DNA from: Ruminococcus sp.
Lineage (GTDB): Bacteria; Bacillota; Clostridia; Oscillospirales; Acutalibacteraceae
Direction of reading: 5' to 3'
DNA: 37,104 nucleotides
Assembly (NCBI GenBank): GCA_017433905.1
Contig: JAFRGI010000014.1
Coordinates: 1 to 37,104 of the forward strand
This document shows, piece after piece, positions 16,069 through 24,712 of the stretch (the first letter of the stretch is position 1; each line of letters starts with the position of its first letter). Position numbers and translations under genes: made by a program. Below the pieces are notes generated by a model. That model was given only the letters and a program-made list of their open reading frames with translations, did not search any database and had not been told where the DNA came from.

Positions 16069-17103
16069 ATGATAAAAGCAGGAATTGTCGGGGCGACAGG
16101 TTATGCAGGCGCGGAGCTGGTGCGTCTGCTCTATGCGCATCCCGAAGCGGAGGTGCGCGCTGTCAGCTCGGTTTCCTTTGAGGGGCAGAAGCTCAGCGAC
16201 GTTTATCCCGCGTACAGCAGTCTGAACGATATGGTTTGCGAAAATCAGAATACGGTTGTAGAAACATGCGACGTCGTCTTTGCGGCGCTGCCGCACGGAC
16301 TCTCGCAGGAGCTGGCGGCGCAGTGTATGGTCGCAGGCAAGGCGTTTATCGACCTCGGCGCGGATTTTCGCCTTGAGAGTGAGGACGCCTATACCGAATG
16401 GTACGGTGGCACGTTTTTGGACAAGGAGCTTCACGCGCAGAGCGTGTATGGATTGCCCGAGCTGTTCCGCGATACCATCAAGGGCAAAAAGCTGATTGCC
16501 AATCCCGGCTGCTACACCACCTGTTCACCGCTCGCGATTGCGCCGGCGATTATCAACGGGTTGGTCAGCACCAAGGGGATTATTTGCGACTGCAAAAGCG
16601 GTGTGACCGGCGCAGGCAGAAAGCCTGCACAGGGAAGCCACTTCCCGGAGCTCAACGAGGGCTTTCATGCGTATAAGGTTGCGTCTCATCGCCATACGCC
16701 CGAGATAGAACAGACGCTTTCCAGACTCAGCGGCGAGCGTGTAACGGTGACCTTTGTGCCCCATTTGTTACCCGTTAACCGTGGCATCCTCGCGACGGTC
16801 TATGCCGATATCAAGGACGGCGTTACATTTGAAAAAATCCGTGAAGCGTATGAGGTGTGCTACGGGGACGAATTTTTCGTGAGGCTGCTCGGGGACGGCA
16901 AGTGTGCCGATATCCATAACGTCCGTTACTCCAACTTCTGCGATATTTCGCTTCACTTTGACAAACGCGCAGGTAAGCTCATTGCCTGTGCTGCGATTGA
17001 TAATATGGTCAAGGGAGCGGCAGGTCAGGCGATTCAGAATATGAATATTATCTTCGGTCTGGACGAAAAGACGGGTCTTGTCATCGTTCCGCCCGCATTT
17101 TAA
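16069..17103 (+). CDS. argC: N-acetyl-gamma-glutamyl-phosphate reductase
   Basis: ArgC reduces N-acetylglutamyl phosphate to the semialdehyde with NADPH. The protein has 344 residues from ATG 16069, which lies nine bases after AAGGA; an ATG at 16063 is only three bases from it. The nucleotide-binding GATGYAGAELVRLL is at residues 8-21, the catalytic Cys148 is in NPGCYTT, and the His of SHRHTPEIEQ follows. It sits between argH and argJ with short gaps, so it is translated from the same message. Confidence 0.97.
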   Translation: MIKAGIVGATGYAGAELVRLLYAHPEAEVRAVSSVSFEGQKLSDVYPAYSSLNDMVCENQNTVVETCDVVFAALPHGLSQELAAQCMVAGKAFIDLGADFRLESEDAYTEWYGGTFLDKELHAQSVYGLPELFRDTIKGKKLIANPGCYTTCSPLAIAPAIINGLVSTKGIICDCKSGVTGAGRKPAQGSHFPELNEGFHAYKVASHRHTPEIEQTLSRLSGERVTVTFVPHLLPVNRGILATVYADIKDGVTFEKIREAYEVCYGDEFFVRLLGDGKCADIHNVRYSNFCDISLHFDKRAGKLIACAAIDNMVKGAAGQAIQNMNIIFGLDEKTGLVIVPPAF

Positions 17104-17115
17104 GGAAATAACCGT

Positions 17116-18342
17116 ATGAAACACTATACCTTTATCAACGGCTCCGTGACCTCTCCGCTCGGGTTTACTGCGAACGGTGTGATCGCGGGTGTGAAGCCGC
17201 AGAATACCACCAAGCGAGATCTGGCGATGATTGTCTGTGAAAAGCCGTGTGCTGCCGCCGCCATCTTCACGAAGAACCGCGTCCGGTCCGATACCATCGC
17301 CGTCACACAGCAGCATCTGCAAAACGGTACCGCGCAGGCGGTGATCGTTAATTCGGGCAATGCCAACGCCTGTAATCCGGACGGCCGCGAAAAGGCGGAG
17401 CGGATGTGCGCCCTGGCGGCGGAGGCTCTGGGTATTTCCGCAGACGATGTGATCGTCGCTTCCACGGGCGTCATCGGTCAGGTTTTGCCGATCGAACCGA
17501 TCGAAAAAGGCGTGAGCGCGCTGAAGCATATTCTTTCGGCGGACGGCGGTACCAACGCTGCCGAAGCGATCATGACTACGGATACGGTCAAAAAGGAGTG
17601 GGCGCTACAGCTTACCCTCGGCGGCAAAACCGTTACGATCGGCGGTATTGCCAAGGGCAGCGGCATGATCCATATTAATATGGGTACGACGCTTTCTTTT
17701 GTGACGACCGACGCGGCTATTTCTGCCGCTATGCTGCACGAGGCGCTGGTCGAAGCAGCAGACGTGAGCTATAATATGGTCAGTGTTGACGGCGACACCT
17801 CTACCAACGACATGCTCGCCGTCATGGCGTCCGGTTTGGCAGGCAACGAGGAGATCACAGAGAAAAATGCCGATTACGCACTCTTTCTCGAAGCCCTGAC
17901 CGCCTCCTTCCGCTCCGTGGCAAAAAAACTCGCCGCCGACGGCGAGGGTGCAACCAAGCTGGTTATTTGCAGGGTCAGCGGAGCGGCGGATTTGCAGGCG
18001 GCAAGAACCGTTGCCAAAAGCGTGGTTTGCTCCAGTCTGGTCAAGGCGGCGATGTTTGGTGCGGACGCAAACTGCGGCAGAATTCTCTGTGCCGTCGGTT
18101 ACAGCGGCGCCGAGGTTGACGTCCAAAAAATCGACGTGTCCTACCGCTCGGCAAAAGGAGAGATCCTTGTTTGCAGAAACGGTATGGGATTGGCTTTTGA
18201 CGAGGTTCATGCCAAGGAGATTCTGTTGGAAAAAGAAATTGACATCCTGATCCGTCTCGGCGACGGCGAAGCAGAGGCTGAGGCGTACGGCTGTGATTTG
18301 ACATACGATTATGTTAAAATTAACGGCGATTACAGAACGTGA
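17116..18342 (+). CDS. argJ: Glutamate N-acetyltransferase / N-acetylglutamate synthase
   Basis: ArgJ moves the acetyl group from N-acetylornithine to glutamate and in many bacteria can also acetylate glutamate with acetyl-CoA. The 408-residue precursor cuts itself before a Thr nucleophile. Here the motif is KGSGMIHINMGTTLSFVTTDA; Thr191 aligns with the nucleophile of the usual ATML. The motif is slightly unusual (GTTL), but the Thr is kept. VIVNSGNANAC and the C-terminal DGEAEAEAYGCDLTYDYVKINGDYRT are family hallmarks. Its presence shows the cyclic arginine pathway. It follows argC after 12 bases. Confidence 0.97.
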   Translation: MKHYTFINGSVTSPLGFTANGVIAGVKPQNTTKRDLAMIVCEKPCAAAAIFTKNRVRSDTIAVTQQHLQNGTAQAVIVNSGNANACNPDGREKAERMCALAAEALGISADDVIVASTGVIGQVLPIEPIEKGVSALKHILSADGGTNAAEAIMTTDTVKKEWALQLTLGGKTVTIGGIAKGSGMIHINMGTTLSFVTTDAAISAAMLHEALVEAADVSYNMVSVDGDTSTNDMLAVMASGLAGNEEITEKNADYALFLEALTASFRSVAKKLAADGEGATKLVICRVSGAADLQAARTVAKSVVCSSLVKAAMFGADANCGRILCAVGYSGAEVDVQKIDVSYRSAKGEILVCRNGMGLAFDEVHAKEILLEKEIDILIRLGDGEAEAEAYGCDLTYDYVKINGDYRT

Positions 18343-18399
18343 TCCGGAGCAGAGGGCTGAAATCGGTTCTCAACGCCGAAAGAAATGGAGATATACAAC

Positions 18400-19257
18400 A
18401 TGGATAACGCAAAACGGGCAGAGGTGCTGATTCAGGCGATGCCCTATATCAAAAAATTCGCGGGAGAAACGATTGTCGTCAAGTACGGAGGCAATGCGAT
18501 GATAAACGAGAGCCTGAAAGCGGCGGTCATGAGCGATTTGGCGCTCATGCAGCTCGTTGGGATCAGCGTGGTGCTGGTGCACGGCGGCGGTCCCGAGATC
18601 AACGCCATGCTCGATGCGGTGGGCAAGGAAAGCGTTTTTCGGGACGGTATGCGCGTTACGGATCAGGAGACGATGGATATTGTGCAGATGGTGCTCGCCG
18701 GCAAGGTTAACAAGAGCCTGGTTCAGCTTTTTGAGCATCACGGTGGTAAGGCGCTGGGAATGTGCGGTCTCGATGGCAGACTGTTGATGGCGGATAAGCT
18801 GACCGGGGTGCATGATCTCGGCTATGTCGGCGAGATCCGTGCGGTCAATCCCGAGCCGCTGCGTATGGTGATGAATGACGGCTATATTCCGATTGTCGCC
18901 ACCGTGGCAGGCGGATATGACGGAAAGGTCTACAATATCAACGCCGACCTCGCCGCAGCGCAAATTGCCGCAAAGCTGCGCGCCAAAAAACTGATTCTGA
19001 TGACAGATATCCGTGGTCTGCTCCGCGACGTTAACGACGAAAAATCCCTTATTCCCGTGGTCAATGTCAGCGAGGTTCCCATGCTCAAGCGCGACGGCAT
19101 TATCAAGGGCGGTATGATCCCCAAAATCGACTGCTGTGTCGAGGCGGTGCGCAGCGGCGTCAGCCGCGCCCATATCATCGACGGCAGACTGGAGCATTCG
19201 ATCATCCTGGAGCTGTTCAGCGACGAGGGTATCGGAACCATGTTTTATCAACTGTAA
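18400..19257 (+). CDS. argB: Acetylglutamate kinase
   Basis: ArgB phosphorylates N-acetylglutamate. The 285-residue form starts at ATG 18400, nine bases after GGAG; an ATG at 18385 overlaps that site. ATP- and substrate-binding motifs are VVKYGGNAM (Lys28), LVHGGGPEIN and the later VYNINADLAAAQIA, with LTDIRGLLRDV-type sequence and GMIPKI near the C-terminus. It lacks a long N-terminal helix, which in arginine-inhibited kinases mediates feedback; the first 20 residues (MDNAKRAEVLIQAMPYIKKF) still resemble that helix, so sensitivity to arginine is open. Confidence 0.97.
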   Translation: MDNAKRAEVLIQAMPYIKKFAGETIVVKYGGNAMINESLKAAVMSDLALMQLVGISVVLVHGGGPEINAMLDAVGKESVFRDGMRVTDQETMDIVQMVLAGKVNKSLVQLFEHHGGKALGMCGLDGRLLMADKLTGVHDLGYVGEIRAVNPEPLRMVMNDGYIPIVATVAGGYDGKVYNINADLAAAQIAAKLRAKKLILMTDIRGLLRDVNDEKSLIPVVNVSEVPMLKRDGIIKGGMIPKIDCCVEAVRSGVSRAHIIDGRLEHSIILELFSDEGIGTMFYQL

Positions 19258-19269
19258 AGGAAAACGCTT

Positions 19270-19692
19270 ATGACGATACGTCCGATGACAATAGAAGATT
19301 ATGAGGAAGTGTTCGCGATGTGGCGGATCACGACCAGACGTGCCCTTTCAAAGGCGGATGAAAAGTCGCAGATTGAGCGCTATCTGCAGCGCAACGAGGG
19401 GATGAGTCAGGTTGCCGTGATCGACGGCAGGATCGTCGGAACGGTTCTTGCCGGTCACGACGGCAGGCGCGGTTTGATCCACCATATGGCGGTGCTGCCG
19501 GCATATCGCCGCAGACATATCGGACACAAGCTCGCCGAAAAAGCGATCGAACAAATCACTGCCGACGGCATTGACAAAACACATATCTTCTGCTACCAAA
19601 ATAATGAAACAGGACAGCGGTTTTGGAGCGATTTTGGTTTTGTCAAAAGAGACGACGTATATGTATTTTCCTATGAGAATAAGCGGAAATAA
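19270..19692 (+). CDS. GNAT-family acetyltransferase inside the arginine operon
   Basis: The 140-residue protein has a single GNAT fold: MTIRPMTIEDYEEVFAMW at the start, VIDGRIVGTVLAGHDGRRGLIHHMAVLPAYRRRHIGHKL (about 55-95; the acetyl-CoA loop is RRRHIGHKL where R/Q-x-x-G-x-G/A is usual), and ENNETGQ-like FCYQNNETGQRFWSDFGF at the end. Length and pattern resemble E. coli YpeA. It is 12 bases after argB and 66 before argD, on the same strand, so it is an operon member. A role in acetylating glutamate, ornithine or another pathway compound is suggested by context only. The second Gly of the acetyl-CoA loop is replaced by His. Confidence 0.85.
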   Translation: MTIRPMTIEDYEEVFAMWRITTRRALSKADEKSQIERYLQRNEGMSQVAVIDGRIVGTVLAGHDGRRGLIHHMAVLPAYRRRHIGHKLAEKAIEQITADGIDKTHIFCYQNNETGQRFWSDFGFVKRDDVYVFSYENKRK

Positions 19693-19694
19693 AA

Positions 19695-19736
19695 TGCAGC
19701 GGCAGAACAGCGGCGGAAGAGCCGCTGTCACGGCTG
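19695..19736 (+). other. Large hairpin between the GNAT gene and argD
   Basis: ACAGCGGC-GGAAGA-GCCGCTGT (19707-19728) is a perfect 8-bp stem, extended outside by GCAG/CTGC. There is no T-run. Likely an RNA stability or processing element. Confidence 0.5.
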
Positions 19737-19758
19737 CACAGAGAAAGGGTATTTCAAA

Positions 19759-20946
19759 ATGAACGAACACAGGTCGGGCAGCACAAAAGCGCTCGATAAT
19801 CAGTATATCATGCACACCTACGGCCGCTACGACGTGGTTTTGACCCGCGGCAAGGGTGTGACAGCCTATGACGAGGACGGCAAAGCGTATCTGGATGTTT
19901 CCTCGGGTATCGGCGTTAACAGTCTCGGATACTGCGACGAGGGCTGGGTTGCTGCGGTGACAAAGCAGGCGGCGACCATGCAGCATATGTCCAACTATTT
20001 TTTCAGTCCGCAGGCAAGCGTACTCGCAGAAAAGCTCTGCACCCTTACGGGTATGGCAAAGGTTTGCTTTGGCAACAGTGGTGCGGAGGCGAATGAGTGC
20101 GCTATCAAAATCGCGCGTAAGTACAGCTTTGACAAGTACGGCGCGGACAGAAACGAAATCATTACGCTGCGCGATTCGTTTCATGGGAGAACCGTCACCA
20201 CTCTCTCCGCAACGGGGCAGGATGTGTTCCACAACTTCTTTTTCCCGTTTACGGAAGGTTTTTCTCATGTGACGGCAGGTGATATGCAATGCCTCGAAGA
20301 AGCTGTCAGTGACAAAACCTGCGCGGTCATGCTCGAGCTGATTCAGGGCGAAGGCGGCGTGAATATTCTGGACAAGGGCTACGTGAGGGCGCTTTTTGAA
20401 TTTTGCGCGGCACGGGATATCCTTGTGATCGTCGACGAGGTGCAGACAGGCGTAGGTCGTACGGGAAGGCTATTTGCGTTTGAGCACTACGGTGTGCAAC
20501 CCGATTTGGTGACAGCGGCAAAGGGGCTCGGCGGCGGACTGCCGATCGGCGTTTGCTTGTGCAGCGAAAAGCTTGCCGGCGTCATGACGCCCTCTACTCA
20601 CGGAACCACCTTCGGCGCGAACCCCGTCGTTTGTGCGGGCGCCAACTATGTGCTCGATACTGTGGCGAATGAAGCGTTTTTGAACGCGGTAGAAGAACGG
20701 GGCGCGTATTTGGAGAAGCTGCTTCGCGCGCTGCCTGCGGTGAAAAACGTGCGCCGCATGGGATTGATGGTTGGTATTGAGGTTGACGGAGACGCGCATG
20801 ACATCGCCGTAAAATGCGTCGAAAATGGTTTGCTGATTATTACGGCGAAGAATTTGCTCAGAATGCTGCCGCCGCTCACGATCACCCGTGAGGAATTGGC
20901 GAACGCGGTCAGTATATTAAAGTCCACTTTGAAGGAGTGTCCATAA
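19759..20946 (+). CDS. argD: Acetylornithine aminotransferase
   Basis: ArgD is the PLP-dependent class III transaminase making N-acetylornithine from the semialdehyde and glutamate. The protein has 395 residues, the usual size. PLP is held by Lys255 in TAAKGLGGGLPIG, with VDEVQTGVGRTG just before and FGNSGAEANECAIKIAR and SFHGRT upstream. GAGAAAGGG precedes the ATG. The stop codon directly abuts the argF start, which shows cotranscription and probable translational coupling. Confidence 0.96.
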   Translation: MNEHRSGSTKALDNQYIMHTYGRYDVVLTRGKGVTAYDEDGKAYLDVSSGIGVNSLGYCDEGWVAAVTKQAATMQHMSNYFFSPQASVLAEKLCTLTGMAKVCFGNSGAEANECAIKIARKYSFDKYGADRNEIITLRDSFHGRTVTTLSATGQDVFHNFFFPFTEGFSHVTAGDMQCLEEAVSDKTCAVMLELIQGEGGVNILDKGYVRALFEFCAARDILVIVDEVQTGVGRTGRLFAFEHYGVQPDLVTAAKGLGGGLPIGVCLCSEKLAGVMTPSTHGTTFGANPVVCAGANYVLDTVANEAFLNAVEERGAYLEKLLRALPAVKNVRRMGLMVGIEVDGDAHDIAVKCVENGLLIITAKNLLRMLPPLTITREELANAVSILKSTLKECP

Positions 20947-21867
20947 ATGAAACATCTGTTAAAGCTCGAAGATTGGTCTGCTGAGGAGATCATCCGTACC
21001 CTGAATCTTGCTGACCAGCTCAAATACGAGCAAAAGCACGGCATTGAACATAAGCTGCTGCAGGGCAAAACTCTCGGCATGATTTTTGAAAAATCCAGTA
21101 CCCGTACACGCGTGTCCTTTGAAGTGGGTATGACGCAGCTCGGCGGCTATCCGCTTTTCCTCAGTTCCAACGATCTGCAGATCGGCAGGGGAGAACCGGT
21201 TCAGGATACTGCGCGCGTGCTCTCGCGCTTTGTGGACGCGATTATGATTCGAACCTTCGCGCAGAGCGAGGTGGAGGCGCTTGCCGAGTATGGTTCCATT
21301 CCGATCATCAACGGTCTGACGGATTATTGTCATCCCTGTCAGGTGCTTGCCGACCTGATGACCATTCGCGAGTTCAAGGGTAAGCTCGAGGGTCTGAAGA
21401 TGTGTTTTATCGGCGACGGCAACAATATGATGAATTCACTGATCGTTGGCGCGCTCCGTACCGGAATGAGCTTTTCGGCAGCGTGTCCGGCAGATTATAT
21501 GCCGACCGGGCATATTATGGAATTCGGCAAAGCGTACGGTGATAAATTTGAGATCACCACCGATTGGAAGCAGGCGGCACAGGATGCCGACGTGTTGGTG
21601 ACCGACGTGTGGGCGTCTATGGGTCAGGAGGAAGAAAAAAAGATTCGCGAGGCAGCCTTTGCTGGGTATCAAATCAATGATGAGCTGCTGTCTGTTGCCG
21701 GGGCGGACTGTATGGTGCTCCACTGCCTGCCTGCGCACCGCGGCGAGGAGATTACCGCCGAGGTATTTGAGGCGCACGCCGACGAGATCTTTGAGGAAGC
21801 GGAAAACCGCCTCCATGCGCAAAAAGCGGTACTCGTTGAGTGTCTGCTGAACCGCAAAGCGGAATAA
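20947..21867 (+). CDS. argF: Ornithine carbamoyltransferase
   Basis: OTCase makes citrulline from ornithine and carbamoyl phosphate. The 306-residue protein has the carbamoyl-phosphate loop SSTRTR at residues 50-55, the HPCQ motif within YCHPCQVLADL and the ornithine-binding HCLPAHRG at 259-266. DVWASMGQEEE marks it as OTCase rather than aspartate carbamoyltransferase. AAGGAG in the end of argD serves as its ribosome site. It is the last arg gene; a GC-rich hairpin follows. Context (biosynthetic cluster) favours the anabolic role. Confidence 0.97.
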   Translation: MKHLLKLEDWSAEEIIRTLNLADQLKYEQKHGIEHKLLQGKTLGMIFEKSSTRTRVSFEVGMTQLGGYPLFLSSNDLQIGRGEPVQDTARVLSRFVDAIMIRTFAQSEVEALAEYGSIPIINGLTDYCHPCQVLADLMTIREFKGKLEGLKMCFIGDGNNMMNSLIVGALRTGMSFSAACPADYMPTGHIMEFGKAYGDKFEITTDWKQAAQDADVLVTDVWASMGQEEEKKIREAAFAGYQINDELLSVAGADCMVLHCLPAHRGEEITAEVFEAHADEIFEEAENRLHAQKAVLVECLLNRKAE

Positions 21868-21882
21868 TACAATAGTTTTTCG

Positions 21883-21905
21883 CCGGGGCGGTTTGTCTGC
21901 CCCGG
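21883..21905 (+). terminator. Hairpin at the end of the arginine operon
   Basis: CCGGGGC and GCCCCGG form a 7-bp GC stem, followed only by TATTTGA. Termination would be partial, so read-through into the GtrA gene is possible. Confidence 0.5.
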
Positions 21906-21971
21906 TATTTGACGGTAACCACCCGCAGGGTATGCTGAAATGCAATAAATGTATCGAAAGGATTGAGTGCT

Positions 21972-22418
21972 GTGCAGAAAATCGTTGAATGGGTGAAAAA
22001 GCATTGGGATGTGATCAGCTATTTATTCTTTGGCGGTTGTACTACCGTTGTGAACTGGGTATCTTACTATTTGCTTTTTAATGTGTTCCATGTCAGTAAT
22101 ATCGTTTCTACAGCGATCGCGTGGCTGCTGGCGGTTATTTTCGCTTTCATTACCAATAAGCTCTGGGTTTTCAACAGCAAGTCCTTTGACCGAAAAACGC
22201 TTGTGCATGAGATTTGGACGTTTTTTACTGCGCGCGTGCTCACGGGTTTGATAGACGTCGGTATCATGTTCCTGACGGTAGATGTTTGGGGTATGAACAC
22301 GCCGTTTTGGTCAACGTTCTGGAAGATTGTTTCCAACGTGATCATCGTCATCCTCAACTATGCGCTCAGCAAGCTGATCATTTTCCGCAAACAAGGCGAA
22401 AAACAGAAGGAAAAATAA
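21972..22418 (+). CDS. GtrA-family membrane protein
   Basis: The 148-residue protein has four membrane segments and the family hallmarks: an early FGGCTTVVNWVSYYLLFN, AFITNKLWVFNSK near residue 60, and a final VILNYALSKLIIFRK. GtrA-like proteins are thought to help move or present lipid-linked sugars in cell-surface polysaccharide synthesis. GTG 21972 is chosen since AAAGGA lies nine bases upstream; a TTG at 21963 directly touches that site. It may be read from the arginine operon, as no promoter is evident before it. Confidence 0.85.
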   Translation: MQKIVEWVKKHWDVISYLFFGGCTTVVNWVSYYLLFNVFHVSNIVSTAIAWLLAVIFAFITNKLWVFNSKSFDRKTLVHEIWTFFTARVLTGLIDVGIMFLTVDVWGMNTPFWSTFWKIVSNVIIVILNYALSKLIIFRKQGEKQKEK

Positions 22419-22445
22419 AAATCAGAAAAAATTTGTAAAAAAGCC

Positions 22446-22474
22446 TTGACTTTCTGCATTCACTGTGCTATAAT
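22446..22474 (+). promoter_or_regulatory. Promoter of the 5S rRNA gene
   Basis: TTGACT (22446-22451), 17 bases, TATAAT (22469-22474), about 20 bases before the mature 5S end. Confidence 0.85.
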
Positions 22475-22495
22475 CTATATTGTTGAGAGACGATA

Positions 22496-22611
22496 GTTGG
22501 TATTGATGACGCAGGGGGTCCACCCGTTCCCATACCGAACACGGAAGTTAAGCCCTGTAGTGCCGAAAATAGTTGCCTGGCGACGGGTTGTGAAAATAGG
22601 AAGATGCCAAC
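22496..22611 (+). rRNA. rrf: 5S ribosomal RNA
   Basis: About 116 nt. The 5' GTTGGTAT pairs with the 3' end ATGCCAAC. The conserved loop CCATACCGAACACGGAAGTTAAG and the preceding GGTCCACCCGTTCCC are typical 5S features. It stands alone, with its own promoter and terminator and no 16S or 23S next to it. Confidence 0.93.
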
Positions 22612-22621
22612 ATCAAAAAGT

Positions 22622-22648
22622 GTCCACCCAGTAGGGTGGGCGTTTTTT
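22622..22648 (+). terminator. Terminator of the 5S rRNA gene
   Basis: CCACCC-AGTA-GGGTGG stem followed by GCGTTTTTTAT. Confidence 0.88.
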
Positions 22649-22757
22649 ATTGTATATGAAATTGTCTGTCTCTGCCGTCGAAAATCCTGCTGTTTCGAAC
22701 GTCGCTTCGACAGGCGGAAAAACGTGCCCGGCGGCGCGTGTTTGTGGAGGTATATAA

Positions 22758-23816
22758 ATGGATACGCTGTGGTTTGACAACCATCCCTCCGTGTGGGAAT
22801 ACTTTCAGCAATGTCGTTTGCCGGTTGTGCTGTATGGCATGGGGAACGGCGCAGATAAGGTGTTTGCCGCCTTTGAGCAGTACGGTATTGCGGTTGCGGC
22901 AGTGATGGCGAGTGATGATTTCGTCCGCGGTCAGTGCTTCCACGGATTTCGAGTCAAAACATGCGGTGAGGTTGAGGCGGAATTCGGTGAATTTGTCGTC
23001 GCACTTTGTTTTGCCAGTCAGTTGCCCGGTGTTATGGAGCAGATACGCCGTGTTGCCGCTGCACACAAGACGCTGTGCCCGGCAGTGCCCGTCTTTGGAG
23101 ACAGGTTGTTTGACAAGTCGTTTATCCGGGAACATACAACAGAGATGCAAACCGCCCGTGGATTGTTGGCGGACAGTTTTTCGGGAAAGGTCTATGAACA
23201 TGTTTTGCGGTTTTACCATACGGGAGAGTTGTCTCTGCTCGATGAAATAACGACGGATAGGGACGAAGCCTTTGGCTTGCTCGATCTGGGAGATAACGAG
23301 GTATATGTTGATCTCGGCGCGTATAACGGCGACACCATCGACGAATTTTTGCATTATACCGGTGGAAGTTATCGCAAAATCATTGCGCTGGAACCGAATG
23401 ATAAAAATTTTGCGAAGCTTAGGGTGCACTGCGCCGGTATTATGGATCGTGTGGAGCTGTGGCAGCTTGGCGCGTGGAAGGAAAACACGGTGTTATATTT
23501 CAACAACAAGGCAGGGCGCAATTCCGCGATTGCCGCACAGGGAACCGCAACGCGTGTCGCGGCAGTGGACACGTTGCTGTGCGGTATCCGTGCAGGCTAT
23601 GTCAAAGCGGACGTCGAGGGGGCAGATTACGAAACGCTGCTCGGGCTGCGGCGCACGCTGCGTGATCGACCAAAGCTCAATTTTTCTGCATATCATCGTT
23701 TTGAGGATATTTTTCGTCTGCCGTTGTTGATTCGCAAACTGAACCCCGGTTATCGCATGTATCTGCGTCACCATCCATACTACCCTGCGTGGGATACCAA
23801 TTTGTACTGTGTTTGA
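22758..23816 (+). CDS. FkbM-family methyltransferase
   Basis: The 352-residue protein has an N-terminal region (1-150) with a nucleotide-fold-like LYGMGNGADKVFAAFE, followed by an FkbM-type SAM-dependent methyltransferase: VYVDLGAYNGDTIDEFL at about residues 184-200 is the SAM loop, IALEPNDKNF follows, and VKADVEGADYETLLG near 285 is the characteristic FkbM motif. FkbM enzymes methylate hydroxyls of sugars or polyketides. The N-terminal half is like those found in surface-glycan gene sets. Near GtrA, but the 5S gene separates them. GGAGG precedes the ATG. Substrate unknown. Confidence 0.85.
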   Translation: MDTLWFDNHPSVWEYFQQCRLPVVLYGMGNGADKVFAAFEQYGIAVAAVMASDDFVRGQCFHGFRVKTCGEVEAEFGEFVVALCFASQLPGVMEQIRRVAAAHKTLCPAVPVFGDRLFDKSFIREHTTEMQTARGLLADSFSGKVYEHVLRFYHTGELSLLDEITTDRDEAFGLLDLGDNEVYVDLGAYNGDTIDEFLHYTGGSYRKIIALEPNDKNFAKLRVHCAGIMDRVELWQLGAWKENTVLYFNNKAGRNSAIAAQGTATRVAAVDTLLCGIRAGYVKADVEGADYETLLGLRRTLRDRPKLNFSAYHRFEDIFRLPLLIRKLNPGYRMYLRHHPYYPAWDTNLYCV

Positions 23817-23819
23817 CAG

Positions 23820-23860
23820 AAAAAAAGAGAGGAATGCACATAAAGCATCCTCTTTTTTTT
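23820..23860 (+). terminator. Terminator of the FkbM gene
   Basis: AAAAAGAGAGGAATGC and GCATCCTCTTTTTT pair around ACATAAA with one mismatch; T8 follows. Confidence 0.85.
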
Positions 23861-23937
23861 ATGTATTTTTTTGTGCAGATAGAGCGGTGCGTCGTCACAT
23901 GCCGACGTTCGGTGTCTGAATGTATGTCGGGAAACGC

Positions 23938-24591
23938 TTATTCGTCATCAAGCAGTCTGTTGACGCGGTCGTTCAGATTTTTGTCTATTTCGGAAGTGTA
24001 GCGCGCCATAAATGCGTCATCCTCTCTGCCGGATGTATTTTTTGCGATGCGTTCGGAAGATATGTAGTGCTTGTCCTCTGCGTTTTGAGGATGGCGTCTT
24101 TTTTCCGTATGTATGCGCTGCGGATTGCGGTTGGCTGCGCGCTGCGGTTCGCGGGTATGGTGTTGTTTTTCGCGCTCACGTTCATCATGACGTTTTGCCT
24201 GTAAAAGCATTTCCTCCGCCGCTTGTTTTTCTTTCTTTTCACGTTTGCGGCGTTCGTCTCCAAATGCGAGGTCACCGAGAAAGAGACCGAAGATACCGGC
24301 GATCAGATAAACAACCAGAAGAATAATATTGGTTACGTTTGAAAATCCGCCCGCGTAAATCATCATGGTAAAGAGAAACGCGATCGGTGCGATCAGTGCA
24401 AAAAGAAAATCCAGTCCGTGTTTGGAGCAATAAAATGCAGAGCAGGCGACCTGTGTAACCAGAAAAATAAAGTAGTACGCGACCGACGAAAAATTATTTA
24501 TCCCCGGAATCAAAAATATCAGCGGCACCAACAGGTAGACACCGAAAATGATGACTGCGTAGGGCAAGTATTTTTTTATCATACCGTTCAT
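23938..24591 (-). CDS. Membrane protein with long charged cytoplasmic tail, unknown function
   Basis: The 217-residue product starts at ATG 24591 after GGGGGTAACTT. Residues 8-112 hold four hydrophobic segments (YAVIIFGVYLLVPLIFLIPG, VAYYFIFLVTQVACSAFY, LFALIAPIAFLFTMMIYAGGF, IILLVVYLIAGIFGLFLG). From about 115 on, it is highly charged, with Arg, Lys, Glu, Gln and His in a probable coiled coil (KREKKEKQAAEEMLLQAK) and then a disordered stretch ending in DRVNRLLDDE. I do not recognise the family. It has its own promoter, divergent from mgtE. Confidence 0.72.
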   Translation of the reverse strand: MNGMIKKYLPYAVIIFGVYLLVPLIFLIPGINNFSSVAYYFIFLVTQVACSAFYCSKHGLDFLFALIAPIAFLFTMMIYAGGFSNVTNIILLVVYLIAGIFGLFLGDLAFGDERRKREKKEKQAAEEMLLQAKRHDEREREKQHHTREPQRAANRNPQRIHTEKRRHPQNAEDKHYISSERIAKNTSGREDDAFMARYTSEIDKNLNDRVNRLLDDE

Positions 24592-24632
24592 AAGTTACCC
24601 CCAACTTTCAAAATTATAAATGATACATATTT

Positions 24633-24660
24633 ATTATACATTATTTTTTCTAAAAATCAA
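24633..24660 (-). promoter_or_regulatory. Promoter of the charged-tail membrane protein
   Basis: Minus strand: TTGATT (24655-24660), 16 bases, TATAAT (24633-24638). Confidence 0.65.
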
Positions 24661-24677
24661 GACACTTGAAAATTTCG

Positions 24678-24706
24678 TTGACTTTGCGGGTAAAATAGAC
24701 TAAAAT
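24678..24706 (+). promoter_or_regulatory. Promoter of mgtE
   Basis: TTGACT (24678-24683), 17 bases, TAAAAT (24701-24706). It implies a leader RNA of about 150 nt before the start codon. Confidence 0.7.
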
Positions 24707-24712
24707 AAAAAA

